Part shown: piece after piece, positions 26,991-36,707 of the stretch | Layout: each line of letters opens with the position of its first letter | How positions within the stretch are numbered: the stretch's first letter is position 1 | NCBI RefSeq assembly: GCF_019278525.1 | Contig: NZ_CP058986.1 | Location: 2,328,001-2,392,000 of the forward strand | Reading direction: 5' to 3' | Length of the DNA: 64,000 nt | From: Polaribacter sp. HaHaR_3_91 | GTDB lineage: Bacteria; Bacteroidota; Bacteroidia; Flavobacteriales; Flavobacteriaceae | Translations under genes and position numbers: made by a program | Notes under the pieces: model-generated | Database searches by the model: none | The model's input: the letters and a program-made list of their open reading frames with translations, nothing else | Told to the model about the DNA's origin: nothing

Positions 26991-28211
26991 TTATTCTTCT
27001 CTTAATGCGTCTATTGGTTTCACTATCGTTGCCATATACGCAGGTATAAAGCCTATTAATGTTCCTAAAAATACTAATACTGCATATGCTATTAAAACAA
27101 TAGGAATATCTACTGTAGGATTTACAAGAAATTCTACAAAATTATCTAATAACATTAAAACTAATCCACCAGCAATGATTCCTAAAGAACCTGCTAACAG
27201 CGTTAAAAATAACGATTCTAATATAATTTGTTGTCTTACTTTATTTGGCGTTGCCCCTAAAGCTCTTCTAATTCCTATTTCTTTTGTTCTTTCTTTAACA
27301 GTAATCAATAAAATATTACCAATTGCAAAAACACCAGCTATTAAGGTTGCAATACCTACAAACCATGTTAAAAACTGCATACCTGTTAAAAAACCTGTAA
27401 CTTGTTTTATACGTTCTCCTAAATTAAATCCTCTAAATGCTCTGTTGTCATCTGGGTGGATTTTATGTAAATTTTTCAATAATAATTTTACATCAGATTC
27501 TAATTGAACGATATCAAACTCTTCTTTTCCGGTTACAACCATCCATTCGAATTTATCTCCTTTATTATAAACTAATTTAAAGGTACTAAAAGGAATGTGG
27601 ATGTTGTTTTTCCCTTCAAACTGACTTGTTTCATAAACCCCAACTACTTTATAATTGATGCCACTTACTTTTATATAAACACCTATAGCCTCTTCATTTC
27701 TATCAAATAATTCTTTATAAACACCTTCACTAATAACACAAACCTTTTTGTTTCCGTCCATGTCATTTTGATTGATAAATCGACCTTCTATCAAGTTCTT
27801 TTTTTGAACTTCATCTATTAAAGGAAAATCTCCAAAAATAGTAAAATTACCAGTCTTTAGACCATGAACCACTTGTCCGCCAGTTGCATTTCTTGGCACT
27901 ACAAACTGAATACCTTCTATTTCTGAACGAATTTTATCTACATCACTTAATCTTAAACTAATTTGGCGTCCTTCTTGAAAACCTTTAAAAGGCATTGAAG
28001 TTCTACTCCCAGACATAAAAACACTGTTAGTAGCAAAATTACCAAACATGCTATTAAAACTATTTTCTATTCCTTTGGCTGCACCTAATAAACCTACCAG
28101 TAATAGAATTCCCCAAAATGCTCCAAAAATGGTGATTGCAGTTCTAGTTTTATTCTTTCGAATACTACCGTAAATTTCTTGCCAAGTATCTTTTTCAAAT
28201 AAAAATCTCAT
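26991..28211 (-). CDS. MacB-like ABC transporter permease (second of two)
   Basis: A 406-residue permease of the FtsX/MacB type. One helix near residues 22-44 is followed by a large periplasmic domain (MacB_PCD, about 60-260) and three C-terminal helices (from about 285 to the end), including the FtsX signature KERTKEIGIRRALGATPNKV. These exporters act as mechanotransmission machines, moving periplasmic substrates through a TolC-like channel. It starts three bases after the first permease and is probably a heterodimer partner, since each lacks the ATPase domain. Substrate unknown. Confidence 0.9.
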   Translation of the reverse strand: MRFLFEKDTWQEIYGSIRKNKTRTAITIFGAFWGILLLVGLLGAAKGIENSFNSMFGNFATNSVFMSGSRTSMPFKGFQEGRQISLRLSDVDKIRSEIEGIQFVVPRNATGGQVVHGLKTGNFTIFGDFPLIDEVQKKNLIEGRFINQNDMDGNKKVCVISEGVYKELFDRNEEAIGVYIKVSGINYKVVGVYETSQFEGKNNIHIPFSTFKLVYNKGDKFEWMVVTGKEEFDIVQLESDVKLLLKNLHKIHPDDNRAFRGFNLGERIKQVTGFLTGMQFLTWFVGIATLIAGVFAIGNILLITVKERTKEIGIRRALGATPNKVRQQIILESLFLTLLAGSLGIIAGGLVLMLLDNFVEFLVNPTVDIPIVLIAYAVLVFLGTLIGFIPAYMATIVKPIDALREE

Positions 28212-28213
28212 AA

Positions 28214-29443
28214 TTAATCTGAATTTAATGCTACCACGGGTTTAATTTTTGCTGCTTTTTTGGCTGGTAAATATCCTGCAATTAAACCTGCACAAACAAG
28301 TGTTAATGTTGCTCCAATAACTACAGGTTGAGAAACACTTGGATTTAAAATAAAGTATTTTTCTAAACTTGGTCCAGCAATTTCTAAAATCCCTATTCCC
28401 AGTAGTAAACCTGAATAACCAGATATTGCCGTAATAAAAACAGCTTCTTGCATTATCATGGCAACAATCATACTTGGTGTTGCGCCAACTGCTTTTCTAA
28501 TTCCTAATTCTTTAGTTCTTTCTTTAACGATGTACACCATAATATTACTAATACCTACAACTCCAGCTATTAGGGTTCCAAAACCAATTACTAGAATTAA
28601 AATGCTTAAGCCAAACATCATCCCAGATACTTCTTTATTATTTGTTGCGTAGTTATCTAAGCCAATTCCTCTTTGGTCGTTAGGCGAAACATTGTGTCTT
28701 TTCTTTAATTCTCGGTGTAATTTACTACTAAATGCAATGGCTTCATCGATACTTAAATCCGGGTTATATGTAATTCCAAATTCATCTACATAATCATTAT
28801 TACCATACATTCTTTGCATTGTAGAAAATGGTGTATAAATATATCTTTCATCACTATCCCCTCCAGGATCAGAGAAAACACCAATAACTTTATACATAAT
28901 TCCTCCTATATTTATTTGTTTTCCAAAAGCACTTAATTGACCAAACAAATCTTTTTCTACCATTCTACCAATTACAACAACTTTTCCTCTTTCTTGTATA
29001 TCTCTATAATTTAAAAAACGACCTTCTGTTACTTCTGCAGATTCCAACACGTAATATTCTGGATATACACCTCTAATGGTGTAGTTATCTTTTTCGTCTT
29101 TATAAACAACATTTTCAGATCTCTGAATTCTTGGACTTATGGTTTGAATTTTATCTCCAAAATTCTCTTTGATATAGGTAAAATCATCATTTTTAAACTG
29201 AATTCTTCTGCCTATTTGGTTTCCTTTATAAGCTATTGTGGTGTTATTACTCCAAATATAAATGGAGTTCATAGCATCTTTTGCAAATTCATTTTTAAAG
29301 GTATTTTGAAGTCCGTTACCAATACCAAAAAGTAACGTAAAAAGTAAAATAGCAAACGCAACCGTAAAACCAGACAACGCAGAGCGCAACTTGTTTTTAC
29401 TAATGCTTTGAAAAATTTCTCTCCAACGATCTAAATCAAACAT
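28214..29443 (-). CDS. MacB-like ABC transporter permease (first of two)
   Basis: A 409-residue FtsX-type permease with the same layout as its neighbour: one helix near residues 20-42 (LRSALSGFTVAFAILLFTLL), a periplasmic MacB_PCD domain, and three C-terminal helices with KERTKELGIRKAVGATPSMI. It begins two bases after the ATPase gene and ends two bases before the second permease, so all are translated together. The two permeases differ clearly in sequence, which favours a heterodimer rather than recent duplication. Confidence 0.9.
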   Translation of the reverse strand: MFDLDRWREIFQSISKNKLRSALSGFTVAFAILLFTLLFGIGNGLQNTFKNEFAKDAMNSIYIWSNNTTIAYKGNQIGRRIQFKNDDFTYIKENFGDKIQTISPRIQRSENVVYKDEKDNYTIRGVYPEYYVLESAEVTEGRFLNYRDIQERGKVVVIGRMVEKDLFGQLSAFGKQINIGGIMYKVIGVFSDPGGDSDERYIYTPFSTMQRMYGNNDYVDEFGITYNPDLSIDEAIAFSSKLHRELKKRHNVSPNDQRGIGLDNYATNNKEVSGMMFGLSILILVIGFGTLIAGVVGISNIMVYIVKERTKELGIRKAVGATPSMIVAMIMQEAVFITAISGYSGLLLGIGILEIAGPSLEKYFILNPSVSQPVVIGATLTLVCAGLIAGYLPAKKAAKIKPVVALNSD

Positions 29444-29445
29444 AA

Positions 29446-30138
29446 TTAAACTGTTTTAGATACATTTGTATATTCATCACTAATAATAAGACCGTCTTTT
29501 AAACGTACAATTCTTTTGGTTTGCTCTGCAACTTCCTCCTCGTGCGTTATAACAAACACTGTCATTCCTTCATTATTAATGTCTTTTAATAAATCCATTA
29601 CAGAATCTGTAGTTGTAGAGTCTAAAGCTCCTGTTGGCTCATCTGCTAAAACAACTTTTGGTTTTGTAACTAACGCTCTTGCAATTGCTACACGCTGTTT
29701 CTGTCCTCCAGAAAGTTCGTTTGGTAAATGGTTTGCCCAATCTTTTAAACCTACTTTTTCTAAATATTCTAAAGCTTTTTCTAAACGTTCTTTTCTTGCC
29801 ATTCCTTTATAATACAAAGGAAGCGCTACATTTTCTAAAGCAGTTTTGTAAGAAATAAGGTTAAATGATTGAAAAATAAACCCTAAGAATTTATTTCTAA
29901 GAATTGCTGCTTTTTTTTCATTCAAGTTCTTTATTAGTTGTCCGTTTAGGTAATAATCACCTTCATCATGTTCATCTAATAAACCAACAATGTTTAATAA
30001 AGTAGATTTACCAGAACCTGAAGATCCCATAATAGAAACAAATTCGCCTTCTTTTATATGTAAATCGATACCTTTTAAAACATGTAGAGAATCTTTACCT
30101 ATCGGATAAGATTTGTGTAGTTTTTCTATTCTAATCAT
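29446..30138 (-). CDS. ABC transporter ATP-binding protein (MacB/LolD type)
   Basis: A 230-residue nucleotide-binding subunit. Walker A is GSSGSGKSTLLN at about residues 38-49, the Q-loop is in FIFQSFNLI, the signature is LSGGQKQRVAIARAL, Walker B is VVLADEPTGALD, and the H-loop is VITHEEE. The group drives MacB and LolCDE-like machines rather than importers. It is the first gene of a four-gene operon ATPase-permease-permease-adaptor. The adaptor argues for export of a substrate and against lipoprotein release by LolCDE. Confidence 0.93.
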   Translation of the reverse strand: MIRIEKLHKSYPIGKDSLHVLKGIDLHIKEGEFVSIMGSSGSGKSTLLNIVGLLDEHDEGDYYLNGQLIKNLNEKKAAILRNKFLGFIFQSFNLISYKTALENVALPLYYKGMARKERLEKALEYLEKVGLKDWANHLPNELSGGQKQRVAIARALVTKPKVVLADEPTGALDSTTTDSVMDLLKDINNEGMTVFVITHEEEVAEQTKRIVRLKDGLIISDEYTNVSKTV

Positions 30139-30350
30139 TGGTTGGTTAATTTTAAGCTAAAATATTAAAAGTAAATATCCTTAAAAAAAAGACCTATTTA
30201 CTCGAATACTAACATAAGACGCCTCATTAAAAAAAATGTTACAAGAAAATTACATTTTTTTTAATTTTGCTGATATATTTAGATTTTATTATAGAGAAAA
30301 CTACTTTAGAAACCATAGTTCTTTTTTATGGGTTTCGAAAAAAGATAAAG

Positions 30351-30358
30351 TATCTTTG
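30351..30358 (+). promoter_or_regulatory. -7 box upstream of the DCC protein gene
   Basis: TATCTTTG matches the TAnnTTTG box exactly. It ends 24 bases before the ATG at 30383 and supports this start over the long upstream extension. Confidence 0.5.
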
Positions 30359-30382
30359 TTTTCTTTAATTTTGAAATGCAAA

Positions 30383-30799
30383 ATGATTGATTTATCAAAA
30401 GACAAAAAGATTATTTTATTTGATGGAGTTTGTAATTTATGCAATGATTCTGTCTTAAAGGTAATAAAATACGATACAAAAAACACCTTTTTATTTACAG
30501 CTTTACAGTCTAATAAAGGGAAAGAAATCATCAATCAATTAGGAATTGACATTTCTAAAATTGATTCTATTGTTTTGTATGAACCTGGTGTTTCTTATGA
30601 AATAAAATCTACAGCAGCTTTAAAAATAATGAATGACTTTGGAGGAATCTGGAGCCTAAGTCAAATCTTTTTATTTTTACCAGAAGGATTTAGAAATTAT
30701 GTCTACGATTATATTGCAAAAAACCGTTACAAATGGTTTGGCAAAAAAGAAACTTGCATGATTCCTACACCTGAATTAAATGCGAAATTTTTAGATTAA
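30383..30799 (+). CDS. thiol-disulfide oxidoreductase DCC family protein
   Basis: A 138-residue member of the DCC (DUF393) family. The eponymous motif DGVCNLCN with two redox cysteines lies at about residues 13-20. The rest follows a thioredoxin-like fold, with KNTFLFTALQSNKGKEI and the conserved YDYIAKNRYKWFGKKETCMI at the end. The start is the ATG at 30383; an upstream in-frame ATG at 30236 would add 49 residues unlike the family, and a promoter box lies inside that extension. A HAD phosphatase gene follows by 28 bases. Physiological role not established. Confidence 0.88.
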   Translation: MIDLSKDKKIILFDGVCNLCNDSVLKVIKYDTKNTFLFTALQSNKGKEIINQLGIDISKIDSIVLYEPGVSYEIKSTAALKIMNDFGGIWSLSQIFLFLPEGFRNYVYDYIAKNRYKWFGKKETCMIPTPELNAKFLD

Positions 30800-30827
30800 A
30801 AATAAAGAATAGAAAAAAATTATATAA

Positions 30828-31484
30828 ATGAACGTACCAAAAGAAATAAAATGTGTCATTTTTGACATGGATGGCGTAATTATAGATTCAGAAGAAATTC
30901 ATAAAAAAGCGTATTACGAAACCTTTGCCTCTATTGGTGTAACTGTTTCTGACGATTTATACAAAACTTTAACAGGTTCGTCTACCATTAATGCTTTTCA
31001 GAAATTAGTAGCACACTTTAAGTTAGATTTAGATCCGGAAGAATTGGTTTTAAATAAAAGAAAACGCTATGTAAATTTCTTTGAAAATGACCCAACATTG
31101 CATTTGGTAAAAGGTGTAGAGGATTTAATAAAACATTGTCATAAAAAAGGTTTGACCTTAATTTTAGCATCTTCCTCTGCGATGGTCAATATCGATAGAG
31201 TTTTTAATCGATTTGATTTAAACAAATATTTTACAGCTAAAATTAGTGGAGCAGATTTAACGGAATCGAAACCAAACCCAGAAATCTTTAACAAAGCAGC
31301 TTCTTTAGGAAATACACCAAAGGAAAACTGTGTGGTTATAGAAGATTCTGATAACGGTGTTAAAGCAGCCAATGATGCAGGTATTTTTGTATTTGGATAC
31401 AGAAACCCAATGGCAGAAGATCAATCTTTAAAAAAAGCTGATTTTATAGTTAATAATTTTAAAAGGTTGCATAAGATATTGTAA
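30828..31484 (+). CDS. HAD family hydrolase, beta-phosphoglucomutase-like
   Basis: A 218-residue haloacid dehalogenase-superfamily phosphatase or phosphomutase. Motif I is VIFDMDGVIIDSEEIHKKAY (nucleophile Asp in DMDG), motif II LILASSS, motif III the lysine in TESKPNPEIF, and motif IV VIEDSDNGVKAANDAGIF. The helical cap between about residues 20 and 85 places it in the C1 cap group, with phosphoglycolate phosphatase and beta-phosphoglucomutase. Substrate is not determined. It is probably co-transcribed with the DCC gene. Confidence 0.9.
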   Translation: MNVPKEIKCVIFDMDGVIIDSEEIHKKAYYETFASIGVTVSDDLYKTLTGSSTINAFQKLVAHFKLDLDPEELVLNKRKRYVNFFENDPTLHLVKGVEDLIKHCHKKGLTLILASSSAMVNIDRVFNRFDLNKYFTAKISGADLTESKPNPEIFNKAASLGNTPKENCVVIEDSDNGVKAANDAGIFVFGYRNPMAEDQSLKKADFIVNNFKRLHKIL

Positions 31485-31614
31485 CGAATATTGGGAGGGG
31501 GAACTTTTGGTTATTTAAGTACAATAAACGAACTTAGCTAGCTTCTGTTTTAAGTTATTAAAACGAACTTTTTATTATAATAATTGTATTTTATATTGCT
31601 ATGAAAATAAAAAA

Positions 31615-33267
31615 ATGAAAATAACCAGAATTAAAATTGAAAACTTTCGTTCAATTAAAAATACAGAATTTAATACCTCAGATTTTAATATTGCTGTAGG
31701 GCAGAATAATTGTGGAAAGACTAACTTTTTTGAGGCAATTCAATTTTTTTATAATGGATTGGGAAGAGGGCAAAACATTACCGAATTAAAATACAAGAGA
31801 CAATCTACAAATGAAATTTTTATTGAATTAGAATTTTCAGGTGCCCAACAAGGTGCTGAAAATATGCGGAATCAGACTAATAAAACAAAAATAATAAATG
31901 CTCTTTCTGAAAATGATACAGTAATTGTATCAAGAAGCTCGGTTGATGTCAAAAAGAGAAAATTTATAATAAATGGTGAAGAAGTAAACCCAGGCACAGG
32001 GTTTGATAAAGCTTTAAATGACTTTTTACCCAAATTTGAATACGTTACTACCAAACAATATTATGATGCAGTGGCTAAATACGGAAAGACAACACCAATG
32101 GGAATTATGTTATCAGGTGTTCTTTCAGCTATCTTACAAGAGAATGTGCAGTATCAAGAGTTTCAAACAAAATTTAGAGAATTATTTGAAGACGATACAT
32201 CTGAAATAAAAACAGAGTTTGATAATGTTGGAAATAAAGTTCAAGTCTATTTAGAAAAACAATTTCCTGATTGTACAAAAGTAAAATTTGAAGTTACCGC
32301 ACCCGTTTTTGATGACCTTCTCAAGAATTTTGAAACGACTATAGATGATGGAGTTGAAACTTCTGCTGAAGAAAAAGGAGATGGAATGCAGAGAGCATTA
32401 ATGCTTGCTATAATTCAAGCTTATGCTGATTTCCGAAAATCTAATGATGATTTAGGTAAATCTTTTTTATTCTTTATTGACGAAGCTGAGCTTCATTTAC
32501 ATCCTACTGCACAAAGAAAGCTAAAAGAAGTCTTACACACATTATCTAATAATAATGACCAAGTTTTTATCAATACTCATTCTTCTGTTTTTGTAGCAGA
32601 CAATTTTGATAATCAATCAATTTTAAAAGTAGAAAAGCTAGAAGGTCAAACGGAATTTGAATTAACGACAGATTTAGACAAACCATATGTAGTCTTTGAA
32701 CTTTTAGGAGGTAGTCCTAGTGATTTGCTTTTACCAAAAAACTTTATGATTGTAGAAGGTCAATCAGAGTTTGAATTATTAACAAGAGTTATTAAACGGT
32801 TTTACGCAGATAAACCAAGAATTCAAATAATTAAAGCCAATGGAGATATTGATCAAGTAGAACGAACAATAAACGCAATAGAAAAAGCTTTTATTCCATT
32901 AAAATCAAGTATATATGGGACAAAGACTGTTATTTCAATAGATGAACCTAGTAGGCAAACAATAGGTGGTGTTAATCAATTTCATCAAAACTACAAATCA
33001 ATAATCCAAAATGGACAGTTTTTTCAATTAGTAGGAAGAGATCTTGAACAATCATATCCAAATCAAGAATGTCCAACCTATGGGAACTGGAGAAAAACAC
33101 AAGAAGAACTTGATGCTGTAAATGAAAAAGGAAAAAAAATAATAACAGGTTCAAAAAAGAAGAAATTAGCAAAACACGTAGGGCTTAACATATCACAACA
33201 ACAATTTGAGAGTGAATTAAGTATCTGTTTTCAAGCTCTTCAAAAATGTTGGGAGTTATCATATTAA
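31615..33267 (+). CDS. OLD-family ATPase/TOPRIM nuclease
   Basis: A 550-residue single-chain OLD protein: an SMC-like ATPase fused to a TOPRIM nuclease. MKITRIKIENFRSIKN starts the first strand; Walker A is GQNNCGKTNFFE at about residues 29-40. The ABC-type signature is near EEKGDGMQRALML (252-264), and Walker B is FLFFIDEAELHLHP with Asp289/Glu290, followed by FINTHSSVFV. TOPRIM starts at FMIVEGQSEFELL (Glu381) and has ISIDEPSRQ (443-ff). No UvrD-type helicase is adjacent, so it is a class 1 OLD rather than a Gabija pair. OLD proteins are tied to phage exclusion, which is an inference here. A five-codon frame at 31601 (MKIKK) ends on the start codon (ATGA), possibly setting its translation. 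Confidence 0.85.
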   Translation: MKITRIKIENFRSIKNTEFNTSDFNIAVGQNNCGKTNFFEAIQFFYNGLGRGQNITELKYKRQSTNEIFIELEFSGAQQGAENMRNQTNKTKIINALSENDTVIVSRSSVDVKKRKFIINGEEVNPGTGFDKALNDFLPKFEYVTTKQYYDAVAKYGKTTPMGIMLSGVLSAILQENVQYQEFQTKFRELFEDDTSEIKTEFDNVGNKVQVYLEKQFPDCTKVKFEVTAPVFDDLLKNFETTIDDGVETSAEEKGDGMQRALMLAIIQAYADFRKSNDDLGKSFLFFIDEAELHLHPTAQRKLKEVLHTLSNNNDQVFINTHSSVFVADNFDNQSILKVEKLEGQTEFELTTDLDKPYVVFELLGGSPSDLLLPKNFMIVEGQSEFELLTRVIKRFYADKPRIQIIKANGDIDQVERTINAIEKAFIPLKSSIYGTKTVISIDEPSRQTIGGVNQFHQNYKSIIQNGQFFQLVGRDLEQSYPNQECPTYGNWRKTQEELDAVNEKGKKIITGSKKKKLAKHVGLNISQQQFESELSICFQALQKCWELSY

Positions 33268-33412
33268 TAAAGTCAGCAATATGACTATAAAGAATTAACT
33301 GATATTTTTAGCCTATTTATGAATTTCTTCTCGGACTTACTTTTTGCACTTTATTTACTAACTTTAGTCTATAAAACATACTATTAATCTTGAACAAAAA
33401 ATTATCTAAAAC

Positions 33413-33449
33413 AAAAAAATAGCTTGAAAAACCTCCAAGCTATTTTTTA
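33413..33449. terminator. bidirectional terminator at the end of the polysaccharide locus
   Basis: AAAAAATAGCTTG pairs with CAAGCTATTTTTT around a nine-base loop. It lies between the OLD gene and wzc, which converge. The stem resembles the terminator at 54302. Confidence 0.85.
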
Positions 33450-33538
33450 TTTTAAATCACAAAATATTCAATTCTAGACAACCAATTTAATATTGGCTAA
33501 TCCTCTAATAAATGAATTATATTTTTCAAATAGTTCTT

Positions 33539-35890
33539 TTATCCTCTTTTCCACCAAGACTTCTTAACCTCAGCTTCTCCATAACCGTAGCCATAGCTAT
33601 AACCGTAACCATACTCTGCTTCTACATCTACATCATTCAATAAAACGGTCATATTAGGTAAACGTTTGTCTTTGTATAACTTTGCAGGTATTTCTAACAA
33701 ACGTTTGTCTAAATAATTGGCTCTAATTGTATAAATAAACAAATCGGCACTTCTACCTAGTAACATAGTATCTGTTACTAATTTTACCGGAGCTGTATCA
33801 ACAATTACAAAATCGTAATGTTCTTTTCCATACGCTAAAAGATCTTCAAAACGTCCGTTACTTAATAATTCCGAAGGGTTTGGTGCTATTACACCAGAGT
33901 GCAACACATCAATATTAAGTGCATCTACATGTTCAATTACATCAGGAACTTTTAACGAATTATCTGTTAAATAATGGGTGATTCCTTTACCTAATTTTAT
34001 ACCTAAATATTCTTCTAAACGAGGTTTTCTAATATCCGCACCAATTAATAATACTTTTTTGTTTGATAATGCCAATACCGCAGATAAATTTACAGAAATA
34101 AAAGTTTTACCTTCACTCGGTAATGTAGAAGTTATAAAAATAGTTTTTCCTCCATCTTTAATTCCGGCTCCAGAAAGCATAAAATCTAAATTTGTACGAA
34201 TCATTCTAAAAGATTCAGACAAACCACTTCTATCATCTTTCTGAATGACTTTACTAGTATCCTTTGTTTTTGGAATTTCTCCCATTAAAGGTGCTTTTAC
34301 AATAGATTCTACTTCTTTGGTGTTGTGTACTTTATTATCTAATAAAAATAACACATAAATAATTGCAAATGGTATTGCTAAACCTAATGAAATAGCAATC
34401 AAATATACCACTTTACCTTTAGCATTTATTGGGCTATCACTACCTCTTGCGGTATCAATTACTTTTGCATTAGGTACTGTTACTGCTAGTGAAATTGCAT
34501 TTTCTTCTCTCTTTTGTAATAAGTACAGGTATAATGTTTCTATTATCTGTTGTTGTCTTTCAATATCCCTAAACTCTCTATCTTGTTTAGGTACAGAAGA
34601 CATTCTATAACCTACTTTACTTTCTGCTTTTTTGGCATCAATTAAAGAAATAGTTAAAGATGATTTTAAGTTTACCAAACTTTGATAAATACTACCTCGT
34701 AACTGAGCAATTTGAGAGTTTAAATTAACAATTACTGGATTTTTAAGACTAGATCCTTTTAAAATTCTATTACGTTCTAAAATTAGCTCATTGTACTGAA
34801 TACTGTTGCCGTCTAAATTACCATCATTTAAACCTAAATTAGCAGGTATTAAATTTTCTTTATTTTCAGTGATATAAGACATTACATAATCAGTTAACCT
34901 AATCTGCGTATTTAAATCTACAATTTTCTTTTCTAACTCTGCATTATTCTCTAGTACTATGGCCGCTTCCGCAGGAATACCAGTTAACCTGTTATTAGAT
35001 TTAAAATCTTCTACTCCTTTATCTACAGCAGATAAGTCTTTTTCTATAACAGCCAACCTCTCATCAATAAAAGTACGAGTATTGTTACCTATTAAATTTT
35101 TACCAGCAACAGCATCTTCATTATACTGTCTTACCAATCCATCTAAAATTGCTGTTGATTTTTCTTTATTTTGAGATATTAAACTAAGTTCTAATAAGCT
35201 AGATTTTTCAAACATTAAACCTACTTGCAGCGCTCCTCTTAAACCTTCAACAACATTTTTTAATGCAGATATTCTAACCGTTATGGTTTCATTAATATTC
35301 TTAATTTCTGTCTTTGTAGGTGTTATCGTTATCTTACCAAAGACGGTACTTACACTCTCGCCAAAGACATGTTTCTTAACACTTTCATCTTCTGAAATAA
35401 GCTCAAATTGAGATGCAGATAGTACATGAATTTTAAATGTAGTATTTAAATTATATACTTTTTCTTTAGAAAAAAAAGTTATTTTAAAAGGTACTTCTGT
35501 ATCATACAATTCTGTAATACGCCCTCTATCTTCTTTGTAAAATGTTGTATAGACTCCTAATTCCTTTACAACACGCTCCATAAGCGTATACGATTTTAAA
35601 ACTCCTATTTCATTGTCTATCGATTTTTTTCCTCCTCCTATTAAACCTAAATCTTCAAAGGCAGAAAGCTCACTAGATAAACCACCATTACTGTCATCAT
35701 CAATTAAAATTGTTGTTGCTACTCTATATTGGCTTGGTGTATAATAAGAATACGCATATGCTATTCCTATTGCTACTATTGTAGTAAAAACAAACCATTT
35801 CCAATGAAATAAATATTTTTCTAACTGTTCTCTTATATTTATAGGTTCTTCTTCCTGAAAAATATAATTTAAAGGGTTCTCTTGTTGCAT
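33539..35890 (-). CDS. wzc: Wzc-like polysaccharide co-polymerase and tyrosine autokinase
   Basis: A 783-residue inner-membrane protein that controls polymer length and export. A helix near residues 31-50 (FVFTTIVAIGIAYAYSYY) opens a Wzz domain; a coiled-coil periplasmic part follows (about 230-450), then a second helix near 500 (VVYLIAISLGLAIPFAIIYV). The cytosolic BY-kinase has Walker A TSTLPSEGKTFISV, Walker A' VLLIGADIRKPR and Walker B VIVDTAPV. The tail is tyrosine-rich (EYGYGYSYGYGYG, six Tyr) for autophosphorylation. It is the last gene of the locus, 14 bases after wza. No low-molecular-weight phosphatase is encoded next to it. Confidence 0.93.
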   Translation of the reverse strand: MQQENPLNYIFQEEEPINIREQLEKYLFHWKWFVFTTIVAIGIAYAYSYYTPSQYRVATTILIDDDSNGGLSSELSAFEDLGLIGGGKKSIDNEIGVLKSYTLMERVVKELGVYTTFYKEDRGRITELYDTEVPFKITFFSKEKVYNLNTTFKIHVLSASQFELISEDESVKKHVFGESVSTVFGKITITPTKTEIKNINETITVRISALKNVVEGLRGALQVGLMFEKSSLLELSLISQNKEKSTAILDGLVRQYNEDAVAGKNLIGNNTRTFIDERLAVIEKDLSAVDKGVEDFKSNNRLTGIPAEAAIVLENNAELEKKIVDLNTQIRLTDYVMSYITENKENLIPANLGLNDGNLDGNSIQYNELILERNRILKGSSLKNPVIVNLNSQIAQLRGSIYQSLVNLKSSLTISLIDAKKAESKVGYRMSSVPKQDREFRDIERQQQIIETLYLYLLQKREENAISLAVTVPNAKVIDTARGSDSPINAKGKVVYLIAISLGLAIPFAIIYVLFLLDNKVHNTKEVESIVKAPLMGEIPKTKDTSKVIQKDDRSGLSESFRMIRTNLDFMLSGAGIKDGGKTIFITSTLPSEGKTFISVNLSAVLALSNKKVLLIGADIRKPRLEEYLGIKLGKGITHYLTDNSLKVPDVIEHVDALNIDVLHSGVIAPNPSELLSNGRFEDLLAYGKEHYDFVIVDTAPVKLVTDTMLLGRSADLFIYTIRANYLDKRLLEIPAKLYKDKRLPNMTVLLNDVDVEAEYGYGYSYGYGYGEAEVKKSWWKRG

Positions 35891-35904
35891 AATTTAAAAA
35901 ATAG

Positions 35905-36660
35905 TTATTGTATTAAAATGGCAATAATTGATATAAACGTGGCTATCGAAGTAAATATAACACTCGTATTTGCCCCTATACCAGAAGAGTTAATCTTACT
36001 TTTATTGGGTTCCACATAAATAAGATCGTTTTGTGACAAGTAGTAATATGGGGAATTAAATAAGGCTTTATTGGTAATATCTATAGGTATAAAAACACGT
36101 TCTCCATCTCGCTCTCTTATTAATGTAATATCTCTATTTCCATTAATTGTTAAATCTCCAGCTAAACCTAAAGCCTCTACAATGGTGATTCGTTGATTTT
36201 GAATTTGATATGTACCAGGCTTATTAACCTCACCCAAAACAGTTACTTTAAAATTGATGGTACTAATATTTATAATAGGATTAGATATATATTCTGCCAA
36301 TTTTGTATGTAAAAACTCACTTAATTCGTTAGTTGTCATACCTGTTACTTTTAAAACACCTAATACCGGAAACTTAATTTCGCCACTAGCATTTACTAAA
36401 TAGGGTAATGGTTTTGCACTTCCAATTGAATTATCTAAAATTGGAGTTTCATAAAGGTTAAAAGGTAAAACGGCTTCTGCATTTGCTGCAGATACATTTA
36501 TATTTAATAAATCATCTTTTTGAATAGTAGGTTCATACTTTTGCAATCTACTATTTACTATCACCTTTTTTTTATCTCCGAAATACACAATCTTTTTTTT
36601 AGAAACACATGATGTGACTAAAAATAAAAGCAATACAGATGTTACATATAGATACTTCAT
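35905..36660 (-). CDS. wza: Wza-like polysaccharide export lipoprotein
   Basis: A 251-residue outer-membrane export protein. The signal peptide ends in a lipobox, LLFLVTSC, with Cys18 as the lipid-bearing residue. The PES domain starts near QKDDLLNINVSAANAEAV, followed by SLBB-type beta-grasp repeats (TINFKVTVLGEVNKPGTYQI). The C terminus is one hydrophobic helix (SVIFTSIATFISIIAILIQ), probably the outer-membrane helix. It is shorter than E. coli Wza (379 aa), as usual in Bacteroidota. It pairs with wzc downstream. Confidence 0.9.
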   Translation of the reverse strand: MKYLYVTSVLLLFLVTSCVSKKKIVYFGDKKKVIVNSRLQKYEPTIQKDDLLNINVSAANAEAVLPFNLYETPILDNSIGSAKPLPYLVNASGEIKFPVLGVLKVTGMTTNELSEFLHTKLAEYISNPIINISTINFKVTVLGEVNKPGTYQIQNQRITIVEALGLAGDLTINGNRDITLIRERDGERVFIPIDITNKALFNSPYYYLSQNDLIYVEPNKSKINSSGIGANTSVIFTSIATFISIIAILIQ

Positions 36661-36707
36661 TTTTTTTATAGATATTTAATTATTGATAAAATTCTTTTTT
36701 ACAGTTA

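Noticed and set aside
26980..27507. 175-codon frame antisense to an ABC permease
   Set aside because: Covers a clear FtsX permease on the other strand; composition mirrors it.
31615..33267. Gabija system (GajA)
   Set aside because: The OLD-type protein has no UvrD-like GajB next to it; upstream is a HAD phosphatase and downstream the polysaccharide locus.
33470..33545. short frame past the wzc stop (ELFEKYNSFIRGLANIKLVV)
   Set aside because: Coding-like by eye but has no start codon, is in another frame than wzc, and only about 22 codons long.
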